A stretch of 64,000 nt of DNA from assembly GCF_900103785.1 (NCBI RefSeq), contig NZ_FNHE01000009.1, forward strand, positions 204,673-268,672. Reading direction: 5' to 3'. Source of the stretch: Geodermatophilus siccatus (lineage in GTDB: Bacteria > Actinomycetota > Actinomycetes > Mycobacteriales > Geodermatophilaceae). The notes under the pieces were generated by a model. The model saw only the letters and a program-made list of their open reading frames with translations. It was not told the DNA's origin and made no database searches. Positions 19,566 to 29,099 of this stretch are shown here, one piece after another. Position 1 is the first letter of the stretch. Each line of letters opens with the position of its first letter. A program made the translations under genes and the position numbers.

Positions 19566-20831
19566 TCACGGGGTCGGGGTGAAGCGGAGCGGCAGCTCGA
19601 GCAGCCCACGGAAGGCCGAGGCGGCCGGGAGCCACTGCAGCTCCTCGACGGGGACGTCGAGGCGCAGGTCGGGCAGGCGGACGAGGATCCGCCGCAGGGC
19701 GGTCGTCGCCTCGAGCCGGGCGAGAGCGGTGCCCAGGCAGTAGTGGATGCCGTGGCCGAACGACATGTGCTGCGTCTGGCCCCGGCGCAGGTCCAGCGCG
19801 TCCGGGTCGGGGACGAGCGCGGGGTCGTGGTTGGCCGCGCTGAGCACGATCGTGACGATCGAGCCCTCGGGGATCGGCACGCCGCCGATCTCCAGGTCCT
19901 CGGTGGCGAACCGGAAGCTCGACACCGGGACCGAGCCGTCGAAGCGCAGCAGCTCCTCCACGGCGTCGGGCACCAGGTCGGGGTCGTCCAGCAGCCGCTG
20001 CATCTCCTCGGGGTGGGTCAGCAGCGCGACCACGGCGTTGCCGAGGAAGTCCGAGGTGGTCTGGTAGCCGGCGAACAGCAGCAGGAAGCAGGTGGACACC
20101 AGCTCCGCCTCCGACAGCCGGCCGTCCCCGTCGCGGGCGGTGATCAGGGCGCTCACCAGGTCCTCGCCGGGCTCCCGGCGCTTGGCCGCCACCAGGCCGC
20201 TGAAGTAGGCGTGCAGGCGCTCCTGCGCCTGCCCGATGGCCGCGCGGTCCTCCTGGGGGCTGCGCCCGCCGGTGCCGACCGTCCGGATGACCTGGGTGCC
20301 GGCCAGGATCTCCTCGTGGTCGGCCTCGGGGATGCCGAGCAGGTGACCGATCACCGCCAGCGGCAGCCGCAGGGCGAACTCGTCGACGAACTCGGTCTGC
20401 CCGCGCGGCGCCATCCGGTCGAGCAGCCCCTCGACGATCTCCTCGACGCGCGGGCGCATCGCCTCGATCCGCCGCGGCGTGAACGCCTGCGTCACCAGGC
20501 GGCGCAGCCGGCTGTGCTCGGGCGGGTCGGAGTTGAGCATGTTGGTGTTGATCTGCCGCGCCTTCTCGCCGAACACCGCGAGGTAGGTGTCCCCGGCGCG
20601 GTACAGGTCCTTGGACAGCCGCGGGTCCGACAGCGCCGCCCGGGCATCCTCGTAGCGGGTGACCAGGAAGGAGTCGAAGCGCGGCGTCCGCACCTTGACC
20701 ACCGGCCGCTCGGCGCGCAGCCGGGCGTAGACCGGGTAGGGGTCGGCACGGAACTCCGGCGTGTAGATCTCCTGACCGGGGACCACGTCGTCCGGGGGTG
20801 CGGCCGGGGCCGGCTGTGCGGTCTGGGTCAT
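19566..20831 (-). CDS. Cytochrome P450, polyketide tailoring
   Basis: 421 residues, full length for a soluble bacterial P450. The I-helix motif is AGYQTT (254-259), with Gln where most family members carry Glu/Asp before the conserved Thr. ExxR is E293-L-L-R296, and the heme-binding loop is FGHGIHYCLG (358-367) with Cys365 as the iron ligand. It should hydroxylate or couple an aromatic product using external ferredoxin and reductase, neither of which is in the window. It sits 28 nt upstream of the two-domain cyclase in the type II polyketide operon. Confidence 0.93.
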   Translation of the reverse strand: MTQTAQPAPAAPPDDVVPGQEIYTPEFRADPYPVYARLRAERPVVKVRTPRFDSFLVTRYEDARAALSDPRLSKDLYRAGDTYLAVFGEKARQINTNMLNSDPPEHSRLRRLVTQAFTPRRIEAMRPRVEEIVEGLLDRMAPRGQTEFVDEFALRLPLAVIGHLLGIPEADHEEILAGTQVIRTVGTGGRSPQEDRAAIGQAQERLHAYFSGLVAAKRREPGEDLVSALITARDGDGRLSEAELVSTCFLLLFAGYQTTSDFLGNAVVALLTHPEEMQRLLDDPDLVPDAVEELLRFDGSVPVSSFRFATEDLEIGGVPIPEGSIVTIVLSAANHDPALVPDPDALDLRRGQTQHMSFGHGIHYCLGTALARLEATTALRRILVRLPDLRLDVPVEELQWLPAASAFRGLLELPLRFTPTP

Positions 20832-20910
20832 GTCGTCTCCCTCGGGGATGGGGCGATCTCGGGTGCGGTCGGTCGGGGGTGCGCCGCGGCCAGGCCGGTT
20901 GCTGGGCCGG

Positions 20911-23829
20911 TCACTGCGCGAAGACCCCGGCCAGGTGGTCGAGGAGGGCGTCCTCGTCGAGCGGGCGGCAGCGGAAGCCGACGTGACCGTCGGGGCGGAC
21001 CAGGTAGGCCGCCGTCCCCGCGCCCGCGGTGCCGTAGGCGGCGGCGAAGGTCCCCTCGGCGTCGCGGACGACGGGCAGGTCGACGAGCAGCGGCACCCGG
21101 GCGTCGGGCGCGGCGACGAGGTAGGCCCCCACCTCGCCGCGGGTCTGCTGCCGCACGGCGACGGCGAGCTTCTCCAGGTCCGACACCTGCTCCTCCGACG
21201 CGGTGGCGTCGGCCGACAGCAGCAGCGTGGAGCGGGTGCCGCGGGTGAGGTCGAACAGCCGCAGCGGGTGCGCGACGCCGAAGCGCCGCAGCCCGTGCAC
21301 GTCCGGCGCGCGGTGCCCGGGCTCCGGCCCGGCGGGGAAGCCGCCGGGGGCCGTCTCGCCGACCAGCGGGCTGCCGGCGTAGTTCATGGTCATCTGCATC
21401 TCGAGCAGGAACTGCGCCTTCTCGTCCTCCATGTCCATCTCGTCGGTGAACGCGATGGCCACGGCCCGGTCGACGATCATCTTCCCGGCGGGACGGCGCT
21501 CGGCCTCGTAGCTGTCCAGCAGTCCGGGCGCGGCCAGCCCCCGGACGGCGAGGGCCAGCTTCCAGCCGAGGTTCCAGGCGTCCTGGATGCCGGTGTTCAT
21601 CCCCTGCCCGCCGGCCGGCGGGTGCAGGTGCGCGGCGTCGCCGGCGACGAAGACCCGCCCCTCGCGGTAGCGGTCGACGATGCCGTGCTTGATCCGGAAG
21701 ATCGACGACCAGCGCAGGTTGCTCGCCGTCGTCCCGGGCGGGCCCAGGTCGTCGATCGCGGCCTGCATGTCGGCCAGCGTCGGCGGCTCGTACTCCTGCC
21801 AGAACCCGGCCGGGACGACGCCGGAGCCGACCGCGTCCTGCCACCGCTGGGGGGCCAGGGTCGCGATCCGGTACCGGTTGCGGCCCTTGAGGGGGACGCA
21901 GACGAGCATCCCGGTGAAGTCGTCCTCGTTCTCGATGCGCACGAAGCGCACCAGGTGCCCGGCCGGCAGGTCCCAGTCGACGTCGACGTCCCCGAGCATG
22001 AACAGCTGCGGGAACATCGACAGCCCGCCCTCGAAGGCCAGCCCCAGACCGGACCGGACGGCGCTGTGCGCCCCGTCGCAGCCGACCAGGTACTGCGCCC
22101 GGGTGGTCTCCTCCTCGCCGTCGAGGTGCCGCAGCCGCGCGGTGACGCCCTCGTCGTCCTGGGCGAAGGCGACCAGCTCGACCCCGCGCTCGACGACCAC
22201 GCCGAGGGCGGCGAGCTTGGCGCCGAGGATGCGCTCGGTGTCGTACTGCGGCAGCCCGAGGTGGGCGTAGGGCAGCTCGTCGAGGCCGGCCCAGTCGACC
22301 TGGTGGGTCTGCTCGCCGTTGACGAACACCGTCTGGCCGTACAGCCAGATCCCGGCGTCCATCGCCTCGGTGACGATGCCCTGGTCCTCCCAGATCTCCA
22401 TCGTCCGGCAGTGGATGCCGATCGCCTTGTCCGCCTGCGTGGACGCCTGCGGGCGCTTGTCCACGACGCGGACGGCGATGCCGCGGCGGGCCAGCTCGAT
22501 CGCGTGGGTCAGGCCGGCCGGGCCGGCGCCGACGACGAGCACCTCGACCGCCCGCCCGGCGGTGCGGGAGGCGTCCGCGAGGTCGGCCGGGTCCGGCAGC
22601 GGCGCCGCCGCCGCGGCGGGGGCGTGCCCGTCGTCGGGCTTCTCCACGAACTCCTGCACGCTGGCGCTGGGCACCGTGCCGGTGGGGAGCGCGGCGGCGA
22701 GGGCAGGCTCGGTGCCGGCGGTCAGCCGCACCGGCTGCCCGGCCACCACCTCCAGGTCCGGCTCCGGCGCCACGGGCACCCCCTCGGGGACGGCGGCATC
22801 GACGGCGGCCGGCTGCTGCGCGGGCGCAGGGGTCCCGCTGTCCTCGACCGACGGCGGTACGGGCCGCACGCGCAGCGCGAAGACCCTGCGGTCCTCGCCC
22901 CTCGCCAGCCACCGGCCCAGCGGCCCGGCAGCCCAGTTCGCCGGCTCCGCCGCCCAGTCGGTGAAGCGCTGCTCGGACTCCCACTCGGCGACGACGTGGT
23001 AGCGCCGCCCGTCGGGTTCGCGCAGCAGTTCCTCGCGGGCGTGGCCGGGAGCGCTGCGGGCCAGCTGCGCGGCGGCGAGGTAGGCGAGCTCGAAGGCCTC
23101 CTGCTCCCAGGGCTCGACGGCGACGGCGGTGTCGACGCGCACCCGCTCGACCTCGACGTCCCCGCCGGGCGAGAGCAGCGGCGGGAAGTCGTCGTCCGCG
23201 TCGGGCCGCTGGCGGATCTCCAGCACCTCACGCCGGAACTCCACCGAGTGCCACCGGGCCAGCGGTGCGCCGGCGTCCATGTGGGAGGGGTCCTCCACCC
23301 ACTGCACGAAGTCGTCCTCGGACTCCCACTCCGCGAAGATGTGGTAGCGCAGGCCGCTGGCGTCGCGCAGCAGCTCCTCGCGCACGTAGCCGCGGGAGTC
23401 CCCGATCCGCTGGGTGACCGTCGAGTACGCGCGCTCGAAGGCCACCTGCTCGCCCGGCTTGACGCTGGTCGAGAAGTCGATGCGCACCGGCCGCCGGCGC
23501 TCGGCCTCCACCGTCGCCAGCACGGTGAAGGTCGACCGGGTGGCGTCCTCGCGCAGGTCGCGCAGCGCCTCGGTGAGCGTCTCCCGGGCGGCGCTGCGCC
23601 CGAAGGCGTCCACCGACGCCCGGTCGGTCCAGTCGCTGACGATGGCGAACCAGCGCGGGTCACCCTCGTCGCGCATCAGCTCCTGGCGCAGGTTGCCGGG
23701 CACCCGGCTGATCTCCGCGGCCGCCCGGTGCCAGGCGGCCTCGAACTCCGGCTCGCACCCCTCCCGCGCGCGCATCCGCAGGAGGGTCCGCACGGTCGCC
23801 CTGCCGCCGTCCTCGTGCACCGCCGTCAT
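20911..23829 (-). CDS. Giant FAD-dependent aromatic hydroxylase with three N-terminal ABM-like domains
   Basis: 972 residues. Residues ~12-108, ~115-207 and ~230-322 are three antibiotic-biosynthesis-monooxygenase (ABM, dimeric alpha-beta barrel) modules with internal E.W.SE(D/Q).F..W signatures. A Pro/Ala-rich linker (325-425) leads to a PHBH-type flavin hydroxylase: GAGPAGL dinucleotide motif (434-440), [11 protein letters not shown], and [21 protein letters not shown]. The C-terminal ~120 residues resemble the thioredoxin-like tail of phenol hydroxylases. Free-standing ABM proteins and PHBH hydroxylases are common in aromatic polyketide clusters, but I know no standard enzyme with three ABM units fused in front. 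It overlaps the free-standing ABM gene upstream (ATGA, 23826-23829). It should oxidise the polycyclic intermediate, with the ABM part perhaps giving a second oxidation. Confidence 0.85.
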   Translation of the reverse strand: MTAVHEDGGRATVRTLLRMRAREGCEPEFEAAWHRAAAEISRVPGNLRQELMRDEGDPRWFAIVSDWTDRASVDAFGRSAARETLTEALRDLREDATRSTFTVLATVEAERRRPVRIDFSTSVKPGEQVAFERAYSTVTQRIGDSRGYVREELLRDASGLRYHIFAEWESEDDFVQWVEDPSHMDAGAPLARWHSVEFRREVLEIRQRPDADDDFPPLLSPGGDVEVERVRVDTAVAVEPWEQEAFELAYLAAAQLARSAPGHAREELLREPDGRRYHVVAEWESEQRFTDWAAEPANWAAGPLGRWLARGEDRRVFALRVRPVPPSVEDSGTPAPAQQPAAVDAAVPEGVPVAPEPDLEVVAGQPVRLTAGTEPALAAALPTGTVPSASVQEFVEKPDDGHAPAAAAAPLPDPADLADASRTAGRAVEVLVVGAGPAGLTHAIELARRGIAVRVVDKRPQASTQADKAIGIHCRTMEIWEDQGIVTEAMDAGIWLYGQTVFVNGEQTHQVDWAGLDELPYAHLGLPQYDTERILGAKLAALGVVVERGVELVAFAQDDEGVTARLRHLDGEEETTRAQYLVGCDGAHSAVRSGLGLAFEGGLSMFPQLFMLGDVDVDWDLPAGHLVRFVRIENEDDFTGMLVCVPLKGRNRYRIATLAPQRWQDAVGSGVVPAGFWQEYEPPTLADMQAAIDDLGPPGTTASNLRWSSIFRIKHGIVDRYREGRVFVAGDAAHLHPPAGGQGMNTGIQDAWNLGWKLALAVRGLAAPGLLDSYEAERRPAGKMIVDRAVAIAFTDEMDMEDEKAQFLLEMQMTMNYAGSPLVGETAPGGFPAGPEPGHRAPDVHGLRRFGVAHPLRLFDLTRGTRSTLLLSADATASEEQVSDLEKLAVAVRQQTRGEVGAYLVAAPDARVPLLVDLPVVRDAEGTFAAAYGTAGAGTAAYLVRPDGHVGFRCRPLDEDALLDHLAGVFAQ

Positions 23830-24167
23830 GCCGTCCCCTGCTCGCCCGGGACGACGGCCAGCACCTCGTAGGTGTTGCGGGCCGCGTCCTCGCGCAGGTC
23901 GCGCAGCGCCTCGGTGAGCGTCTCGCGGGCGCTGCTGCGACCGAACTCGTCGACCGCGGCCCGGTCGGTCCAGTCGCTGGTGATGAGGAAGGTGCGGGGG
24001 TCGTCGGCGTCGCGGATCAGCTCCTGGCGCAGGTTGCCGGGCACCCGGCTGATCTCCGCGGCGGCCCGGCGCCAGGCGGCCTCGAACTCCGCCTCGCAGC
24101 CCTCGCGGGTGCGCATCCGGAGCATCGTGCGCACCACGGCCCGGGTCCCGGTCGTGGAGGTCGTCAC
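23826..24167 (-). CDS. Stand-alone ABM-domain protein (quinone-forming monooxygenase type)
   Basis: 113 residues from the GTG at 24167, which overlaps the KS-beta stop (GTGA). It is one ABM/alpha-beta barrel module and is strikingly similar to the first domain of the next gene: [20 protein letters not shown] against [20 protein letters not shown], followed by an identical [10 protein letters not shown] and [14 protein letters not shown]. This points to a recent tandem duplication. Cofactor-free ABM enzymes such as ActVA-Orf6 or TcmH oxidise naphthacenone-type rings to quinones. Whether this one is active, or a structural partner of the fused oxygenase, is unknown. Confidence 0.85.
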   Translation of the reverse strand: MTTSTTGTRAVVRTMLRMRTREGCEAEFEAAWRRAAAEISRVPGNLRQELIRDADDPRTFLITSDWTDRAAVDEFGRSSARETLTEALRDLREDAARNTYEVLAVVPGEQGTA

Positions 24168-25540
24168 GGCGTCTCCTCGTGGGCGCGGCGCAGCACGAGG
24201 CTGCTGTTGAAGCCCCCGAAGCCCCGGGCCAGCACGACGACGACGTCGAGGTCGGACTCCCGGTTCTGGCGCACCAGGTCCAGCCCGTACTCCTCCACCG
24301 GCTCGTCGACGTTGCCGGTGGCGGGCACGACCCCGTCGCGCATGGCGAGCAGGGCGGTCGCCACGTTGAGCGCCGACCCGCCGGCCATGAGCCGCCCGGT
24401 CCAGCTCGACGGCGCCGTCACCGGCACGCCGCGCTCCCCGAACACCGCGGTGAGCGCCTGGGCCTCCAGCGCGTCGAGCTCGGGTACGCCCGCGCCGTCG
24501 GCGACCACCAGGTCCACGTCCTCCGGCGTCACGCCGGCGTCGGCCAGCGAGATCCGGATGGCGCGGGCGTACTGGGTGGCGTCGGGAGCCGCGTCCTCGT
24601 GGTGGTGGGCGTCGTGCGTGGCGGCGTAGCCGACCACCTCGCCCCACACGTGCCGCGCACCCCGGGCCCGTGCCGCGTCGGCCTCCTCGACCAGCAGGAT
24701 GGCGCCGCCCTCGCCGATGACGTGACCGTTGGCCCGCCGGTCGAAGGGCTTGTAGGCGTCCTCCGGGCGGGCGGCGGTGGACAGCCGCCCGCTGGTCACC
24801 TGGCACAGCAGGGCGTAGGGGCAGATCCCGGCCTCGGTGCCGCCCACGAGCACCGCCGGGGTGCCGCGGCGCACCACGCGCCGCGCCCAGCCGAAGCTGT
24901 CCAGCCCGCCCGCGCCCTCGCTGACGACGACGCCCGAGGGGCCCTTGTACCCGTCGCGGATCGAGACCTGACCGGTGCTGGCCGCGTAGAACCAGGCGAT
25001 CGACTGGTAGGCCCCCACCGACCGGGGTCCCTTCGCCCACAGCCCCTGGATCTCGTGCTGGCTGAACTCGTTGCCCCCCGAGCCGGCGGCCAGGAACACC
25101 GAGGTCGCGTAGGCCTCCTCGGGCGGCACGTAGCCGGCGTCCTCGGCGGCCAGCGTGGCCGCCGCCAGGGACATCCAGGTCCAGCGGTCGGTCTGCACCT
25201 TGAGCTGCGGGGCGACGAACCGGTCGGGGTCGAAGTCGCGCACCTGCCCGGCCAGCGAGACGCCGTACTTCGACGTGTCGAAGCCCTCGATGGGGCCCAC
25301 CCGGAGCTCCCCGCGGAGGAGGGACTGCCAGTGCTCCTCGACGCCGACGCCGCTGGGGGCGACGACGCCGAGGCCGGTGACCAGCAGGCGGGTCGTCCGG
25401 CCGCGCCGGTCCGGGATGATGGCCCGTCCCGTCGGGGCGGTCTCGCGGGCGGGGCCGGTCACCTCGGTGACGACCCCCTCCTCGCTGATCACGGTCGGCT
25501 CGGTCACGAGGTCGCTGCGCGACCTCGCCAGCTCGGTCAC
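24164..25540 (-). CDS. Type II polyketide ketosynthase beta / chain length factor
   Basis: 458 residues from the GTG at 25540, whose overlap with the KS-alpha stop (GTGA) supports this start. The first ~48 residues form an unusual hydrophilic extension before the thiolase fold begins at [16 protein letters not shown] (51-66). The fold is that of KS-beta: the active-site Cys of KS-alpha is absent and the region reads [11 protein letters not shown]. Most chain length factors have Gln in the third position of this motif; here it is Gly209. It pairs with KS-alpha to set the polyketide chain length. The replacement may make decarboxylative priming depend on another enzyme. Confidence 0.93.
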   Translation of the reverse strand: MTELARSRSDLVTEPTVISEEGVVTEVTGPARETAPTGRAIIPDRRGRTTRLLVTGLGVVAPSGVGVEEHWQSLLRGELRVGPIEGFDTSKYGVSLAGQVRDFDPDRFVAPQLKVQTDRWTWMSLAAATLAAEDAGYVPPEEAYATSVFLAAGSGGNEFSQHEIQGLWAKGPRSVGAYQSIAWFYAASTGQVSIRDGYKGPSGVVVSEGAGGLDSFGWARRVVRRGTPAVLVGGTEAGICPYALLCQVTSGRLSTAARPEDAYKPFDRRANGHVIGEGGAILLVEEADAARARGARHVWGEVVGYAATHDAHHHEDAAPDATQYARAIRISLADAGVTPEDVDLVVADGAGVPELDALEAQALTAVFGERGVPVTAPSSWTGRLMAGGSALNVATALLAMRDGVVPATGNVDEPVEEYGLDLVRQNRESDLDVVVVLARGFGGFNSSLVLRRAHEETP

Positions 25541-26832
25541 GATGCCCTCCGGTCGGGCTTGGCGAGCACGATGGCCGACTGGAAGCCGCCGAACCCGCTG
25601 CCCACGGAGACGGCGACGTCGACCTTGTGCTCGCGGGCGGTCTTGGGCACGTAGTCCAGGTCGCACTCGGGGTCGGGCACCTCGTAGTTGGCCGTCGGCG
25701 GGACGACCTGGCGCTGCACGGCCAGGGCGGTGGCGGCGATCTCGATGGAGCCGATCGCGCCGAGGGAGTGCCCGACCATCGACTTCAGTGAGCTCATCGG
25801 GACCTTGTAGGCGGCCTGGCCGAGGCTCAGCTTGACCGCGGCGGTCTCGTGACGGTCGTTCTGCTTGGTCCCCGAGCCGTGCGCGTTGACGTAGCCGACC
25901 TCGTCGCCGTCGATCCGGCCCTGGGCCAGCGCCTGGTCGAGGGCCTCGGCCATCTCCACGCCGTCGGGCCGCAGGCCGGTCATGTGGAAGGCGTTGCAGC
26001 GGTTGGCGTAGCCGGTGACCTCGCAGTAGATCTCCGCACCGCGCCGCTGGGCGTGCTCCAGCTCCTCGAGCACCATCACCGCGGCACCCTCGCCCATCAC
26101 GAAGCCGTTGCGGCGCGCGTCGAAGGGCTTGGAGGCGTGCTCGGGGTCGGCGTTGTTGTCCGTCGTCGCCCGGATGGTGTCGAAGCAGGCCATCGAGATC
26201 GGCGAGATGGGTGCGTCGCTGGCGCCGGCGATCACGACGTCGGCGTCGCCGTCCTCGATCAGCTGGCTGCCGTACCCGACCGCGTCGATGCCCGACGTGC
26301 AGCCGGTGGAGACCACCGTCGCCGGGCCCTGCGCGCGGAAGCGCACCGCCAGCTCGGTGGCCCCGCAGCTCGGCACGAGGGCCTGGTGCAGGAACCGCGA
26401 GCCGTAGCGCGGGTCGACCAGCCAGTGCCGGCCCGCGTCGCTGACGTTGACGTACTCGTCCTCCAGCCGCATGGTCGCGCCGACGGCGCTGCCGAGGGTG
26501 ACCCCGACCCGCTCGGGCTCCGGCGCGTCCGGTGCGTCGCCGACGCCCAGGCGCAGGCCGCTGTCGGCGACCGCCTCGTCGGCGGCGACCATCGCGAACT
26601 GCACGAAGCGGTCGTTGCGGTGGACCTCCTGGGCGCTCAGCCCGAGCTGGCGGGGGTGGAAGTCGACCTCGGCGGCGACCTGCGACCGGAAGCGGCTGGG
26701 GTCGAAGAACGTGATCCGCCGGGTCGCCGTCCGGCCCGCTGTGATCATGTCCCAGAACGCCTCGCGCCCGACCGACCCGGGCGCGACCACCCCGATCCCC
26801 GTGACGACGACCCGTCGTCGGTCGGTGCTCAC
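25537..26832 (-). CDS. Type II polyketide ketosynthase alpha
   Basis: 431 residues, GTG start at 26832 overlapping the cupin stop codon (GTGA). It is a full-length thiolase-fold KS-alpha with catalytic Cys178 in VVSTGCTSG, His318 in [11 protein letters not shown] and His355 in [10 protein letters not shown]. It carries out decarboxylative condensation of malonyl-ACP with the growing poly-beta-ketone in a heterodimer with KS-beta. The gene order cupin, KS-alpha, KS-beta is that of the whiE-type spore pigment clusters of Streptomyces, although several neighbours here are extra. Confidence 0.96.
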   Translation of the reverse strand: MSTDRRRVVVTGIGVVAPGSVGREAFWDMITAGRTATRRITFFDPSRFRSQVAAEVDFHPRQLGLSAQEVHRNDRFVQFAMVAADEAVADSGLRLGVGDAPDAPEPERVGVTLGSAVGATMRLEDEYVNVSDAGRHWLVDPRYGSRFLHQALVPSCGATELAVRFRAQGPATVVSTGCTSGIDAVGYGSQLIEDGDADVVIAGASDAPISPISMACFDTIRATTDNNADPEHASKPFDARRNGFVMGEGAAVMVLEELEHAQRRGAEIYCEVTGYANRCNAFHMTGLRPDGVEMAEALDQALAQGRIDGDEVGYVNAHGSGTKQNDRHETAAVKLSLGQAAYKVPMSSLKSMVGHSLGAIGSIEIAATALAVQRQVVPPTANYEVPDPECDLDYVPKTAREHKVDVAVSVGSGFGGFQSAIVLAKPDRRAS

Positions 26833-27254
26833 CGCACGCCCGGGGGCAGCTCGGTGTCGACGTGCCCGAGCTCCGGCCGCGGGGCCAGCGGGCCGCAGAG
26901 GAACACGAAGGTCGCCGTCGTCGACGAGTCGTTGACGATGCGGTGTCGCACGCCGATCGGGATGTGGACGGCGGACTCGCCGACCAGCCGCCGCTCCTCG
27001 CCGTCCAGGGTGACCAGGACGTCGCCCTCCTGGCAGTAGAGGAACTCCTCCGAGTAGGGGTGCCAGTGCTCGGTGACGACCTCGCCGGGCTCCAGGGTGA
27101 GCGTGCCCATGAAGCCGGCCGTCGAGCCGACGCTGGCCGGGGAGAGCAGCACCCGGATGTCCCCGCCGCGGCGGCGGTTGGGCGGGGTGTCGGCGCGGTG
27201 GACGGTGGGGCCGCAGCGCGTCGGCGTGGCCGGCGCGTGCTGGATGGTGGTCAT
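26829..27254 (-). CDS. Cupin-domain protein of the WhiE-II type
   Basis: 141 residues. The cupin motifs are present: [21 protein letters not shown] (motif 1 with the two His and the Glu of the metal site) and [12 protein letters not shown] (motif 2 with the third His), placed at about residues 57-105. A small cupin directly before KS-alpha is a hallmark of spore-pigment polyketide clusters (whiE ORFII). The precise reaction is not established. Its start (27254) overlaps the stop of the AT-like gene (ATGA). Confidence 0.9.
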   Translation of the reverse strand: MTTIQHAPATPTRCGPTVHRADTPPNRRRGGDIRVLLSPASVGSTAGFMGTLTLEPGEVVTEHWHPYSEEFLYCQEGDVLVTLDGEERRLVGESAVHIPIGVRHRIVNDSSTTATFVFLCGPLAPRPELGHVDTELPPGVR

Positions 27255-28213
27255 GTCTCTCCTCGGGTCGGGACGGGCACCGCGGGGGCGGGCTCCGGCG
27301 GGGTGGTGGGGAGCGGCGTGCCGGGTCCGGCGGCCAGGTGCACCGGGAGGTCGGGGGCGACCTGGCGGACCAGCGGTCCCAGGACGGGGACGGCGGCGAC
27401 CTCGACGACCGCGGTGACGCCGGCCTCGACCAGCGCGTGCGAGGTCGCCTCCCACTGGATGGGCGAGGTCAGGTGGGCGCGCAGGCAGCGGGCCAGCTGC
27501 GCGGGGTCCGTCGTCGGCCGGCCGTCGGCGTTGGGGACGACGGGCACCTCGGGTGTGGACCACTCGAGGTCGGCCAGGGCGGCGGTGAGGTGCCGGGCGA
27601 CCGGTGCGACCAGGGGGCCGTGGCAGGCGTTGCGCCCCGGCAGCCGGACGAGGTCCAGTCCGGCGGCCACCACGGCCTCCCGCGCCCGTTCCAGGGCCTC
27701 GCAGCCGCCCGCGAGCAGGACCTGCGCCGGCCCGTCGGCCGACGCCACGGACAGCGGCCCGGTGCGGCCCACCTCGGCGACGACCGTGCGGGCGACCTCG
27801 CCGGCGCCGGGCCCGACGACGGCCGCCATGCCCGCGCAGGACGGGCGCGGCGACAGCGACAGCAGCTCGGCACGCCAGTGGACCAGCTCGACGACCTGGT
27901 CCAGGGGGAGGGCGCCGGCGGCCACCAGGGCGGCGTACTCGCCCACGCCGTGCCCGGCGACCAGCACCGGTCGCAGCCCGCGGGCCGTGAGGCTCCGGTA
28001 GCCGGCGACCCCGCTGACCACGACCTCGACGTGCGCGGCCGTGGTGTCGCAACACAGGTTGAGCGGGTCGCGCCACCACGTGGCCACGTCGCGCCCCACC
28101 ACCGCGGAGGCCTCGTCGACCACCGCGCGGGCCGCCGCGTCGCCGAGCCAGGCGTCGATCGCGCCGGCCCGGACGCCGGCCTCCCCGGCGAGGACGACGG
28201 CGGCGCCCGTCAC
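27251..28213 (-). CDS. Malonyl-CoA:ACP acyltransferase-like protein lacking the catalytic Ser
   Basis: 320 residues from the GTG at 28213 (GTGA overlap with the aromatase). It has the FabD-like acyltransferase fold with ..[18 protein letters not shown]; the family motif is GHSxGE, so the nucleophile Ser is Gly89 (codon GGC at 27947-27949). The conserved His is kept (His198, NACHGPL). The Pro/Ala-rich C-terminus (about 300-320) is disordered. Type II clusters usually borrow FabD from fatty acid synthesis; a cluster-encoded copy is uncommon, and one without nucleophile is odder still. It may be an inactive scaffold, or use a different residue. A sequencing error is unlikely but should be excluded. 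Confidence 0.82.
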   Translation of the reverse strand: MTGAAVVLAGEAGVRAGAIDAWLGDAAARAVVDEASAVVGRDVATWWRDPLNLCCDTTAAHVEVVVSGVAGYRSLTARGLRPVLVAGHGVGEYAALVAAGALPLDQVVELVHWRAELLSLSPRPSCAGMAAVVGPGAGEVARTVVAEVGRTGPLSVASADGPAQVLLAGGCEALERAREAVVAAGLDLVRLPGRNACHGPLVAPVARHLTAALADLEWSTPEVPVVPNADGRPTTDPAQLARCLRAHLTSPIQWEATSHALVEAGVTAVVEVAAVPVLGPLVRQVAPDLPVHLAAGPGTPLPTTPPEPAPAVPVPTRGET

Positions 28214-28710
28214 CTCTCCGGCTCCCCGGACCGGGCGGCGGCCGCCTCCACCTTCTCCTTGATGATCGACATCTGGACCTTGCTGTTCGCGTCGATCCGC
28301 TGCGTCATGCCCTCGGTGTCGATCGGGGCCTCGGGACGCATCCGGAAGTCCTGCACCCACCGCATCCGCGTGCCGGAGCCCTCCGGCGCGTAGTACCAGC
28401 GGATGTCCATGAACTCGAAGGGCCCCGGCTCGACGCGGCGGGCGCGCACCTCACGGGCGGCCTCGTCGAGCTCGCGCTCGGAGACCCAGCTCCAGACCCG
28501 ACCGCTCTCGTCCGGGTGCATCTTGAGGCGGAACCGGAACCAGGTGTCGGTCTCGGCGAGGATCTCCACCTCGCTGTACTCGGTGAACAGGTCCGGCCAC
28601 GACCGCAGGTCGTTGGTCATCGCCCAGACGTGGTCGATGGGGGCGTCGATGAGGATCGAGTTGTCGGTGTGCCCGGCGGTGCGGGTGCCCGGCTCGACGG
28701 TGCTGCTCAC
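28210..28710 (-). CDS. Polyketide aromatase/cyclase (SRPBCC, WhiE-VI/TcmN type)
   Basis: 166 residues, GTG start at 28710 with AGGAG 7 nt upstream. It is a single START/SRPBCC domain: SILIDAPIDHVWAMTNDLRSWPDLFTEYSEVE, then FRFRLKMHPDESGRVWSWVSERELD and RWYYAPEGSGTRMRWVQDF (regions about 18-50, 59-85 and 105-125). Monodomain enzymes of this kind (TcmN N-terminus, WhiE-VI) direct the first ring closures, typically C9-C14 or C7-C12, of the poly-beta-ketone. It lies between ACP and AT in the operon. Confidence 0.92.
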   Translation of the reverse strand: MSSTVEPGTRTAGHTDNSILIDAPIDHVWAMTNDLRSWPDLFTEYSEVEILAETDTWFRFRLKMHPDESGRVWSWVSERELDEAAREVRARRVEPGPFEFMDIRWYYAPEGSGTRMRWVQDFRMRPEAPIDTEGMTQRIDANSKVQMSIIKEKVEAAAARSGEPER

Positions 28711-28838
28711 AGGTTCACTCCTGGGGGTGTAGGCGAGGGTGTGGACGGGTGGCCTCCCTGCAGGGCCCGCCGTTGGCCCCGTCCCGGGTCCCGCCCCGAG
28801 CGTGTGAGGGGTGGGGAGGACGGGGTCCTCTTTCTGCT

Positions 28839-29099
28839 TCAGGCCATCCCGGCCGAGCGCTGGGCGGCGTCGACACGCTCGACGATCTGGCCGAGCGTGT
28901 AGTTGTCCGGGCTGTCGTCGGGCATCTCGGTGCCGTAGCGGTCCTGCAGCTCGGTCTGCATGGACAGGAAGGCCAGCGAGTCCAGGCCGATGTCGGCGAA
29001 GTGGGCGTCCGGGTCGGTCGTGTGCGACGACGCGGGCAGCCCCGCCTTCTCGGTGAGCAGGTTCATGAGGTCGCTGAGAGTGAAGGTCGTGTCGGGCAC
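28839..29099 (-). CDS. Acyl carrier protein of the type II polyketide synthase
   Basis: 86 residues from the GTG at 29099, preceded by AAGGAAC. The phosphopantetheine site is Ser41 in FADIGLDSLAFLSM. Helix II and III follow the usual ACP pattern (ELQDRYGTEMPDD, then YTLGQIVERV). It carries the growing aromatic polyketide chain. Its 5' end overlaps the last 37 nt of accC. Downstream, 128 nt separate it from the aromatase. Confidence 0.95.
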   Translation of the reverse strand: MPDTTFTLSDLMNLLTEKAGLPASSHTTDPDAHFADIGLDSLAFLSMQTELQDRYGTEMPDDSPDNYTLGQIVERVDAAQRSAGMA

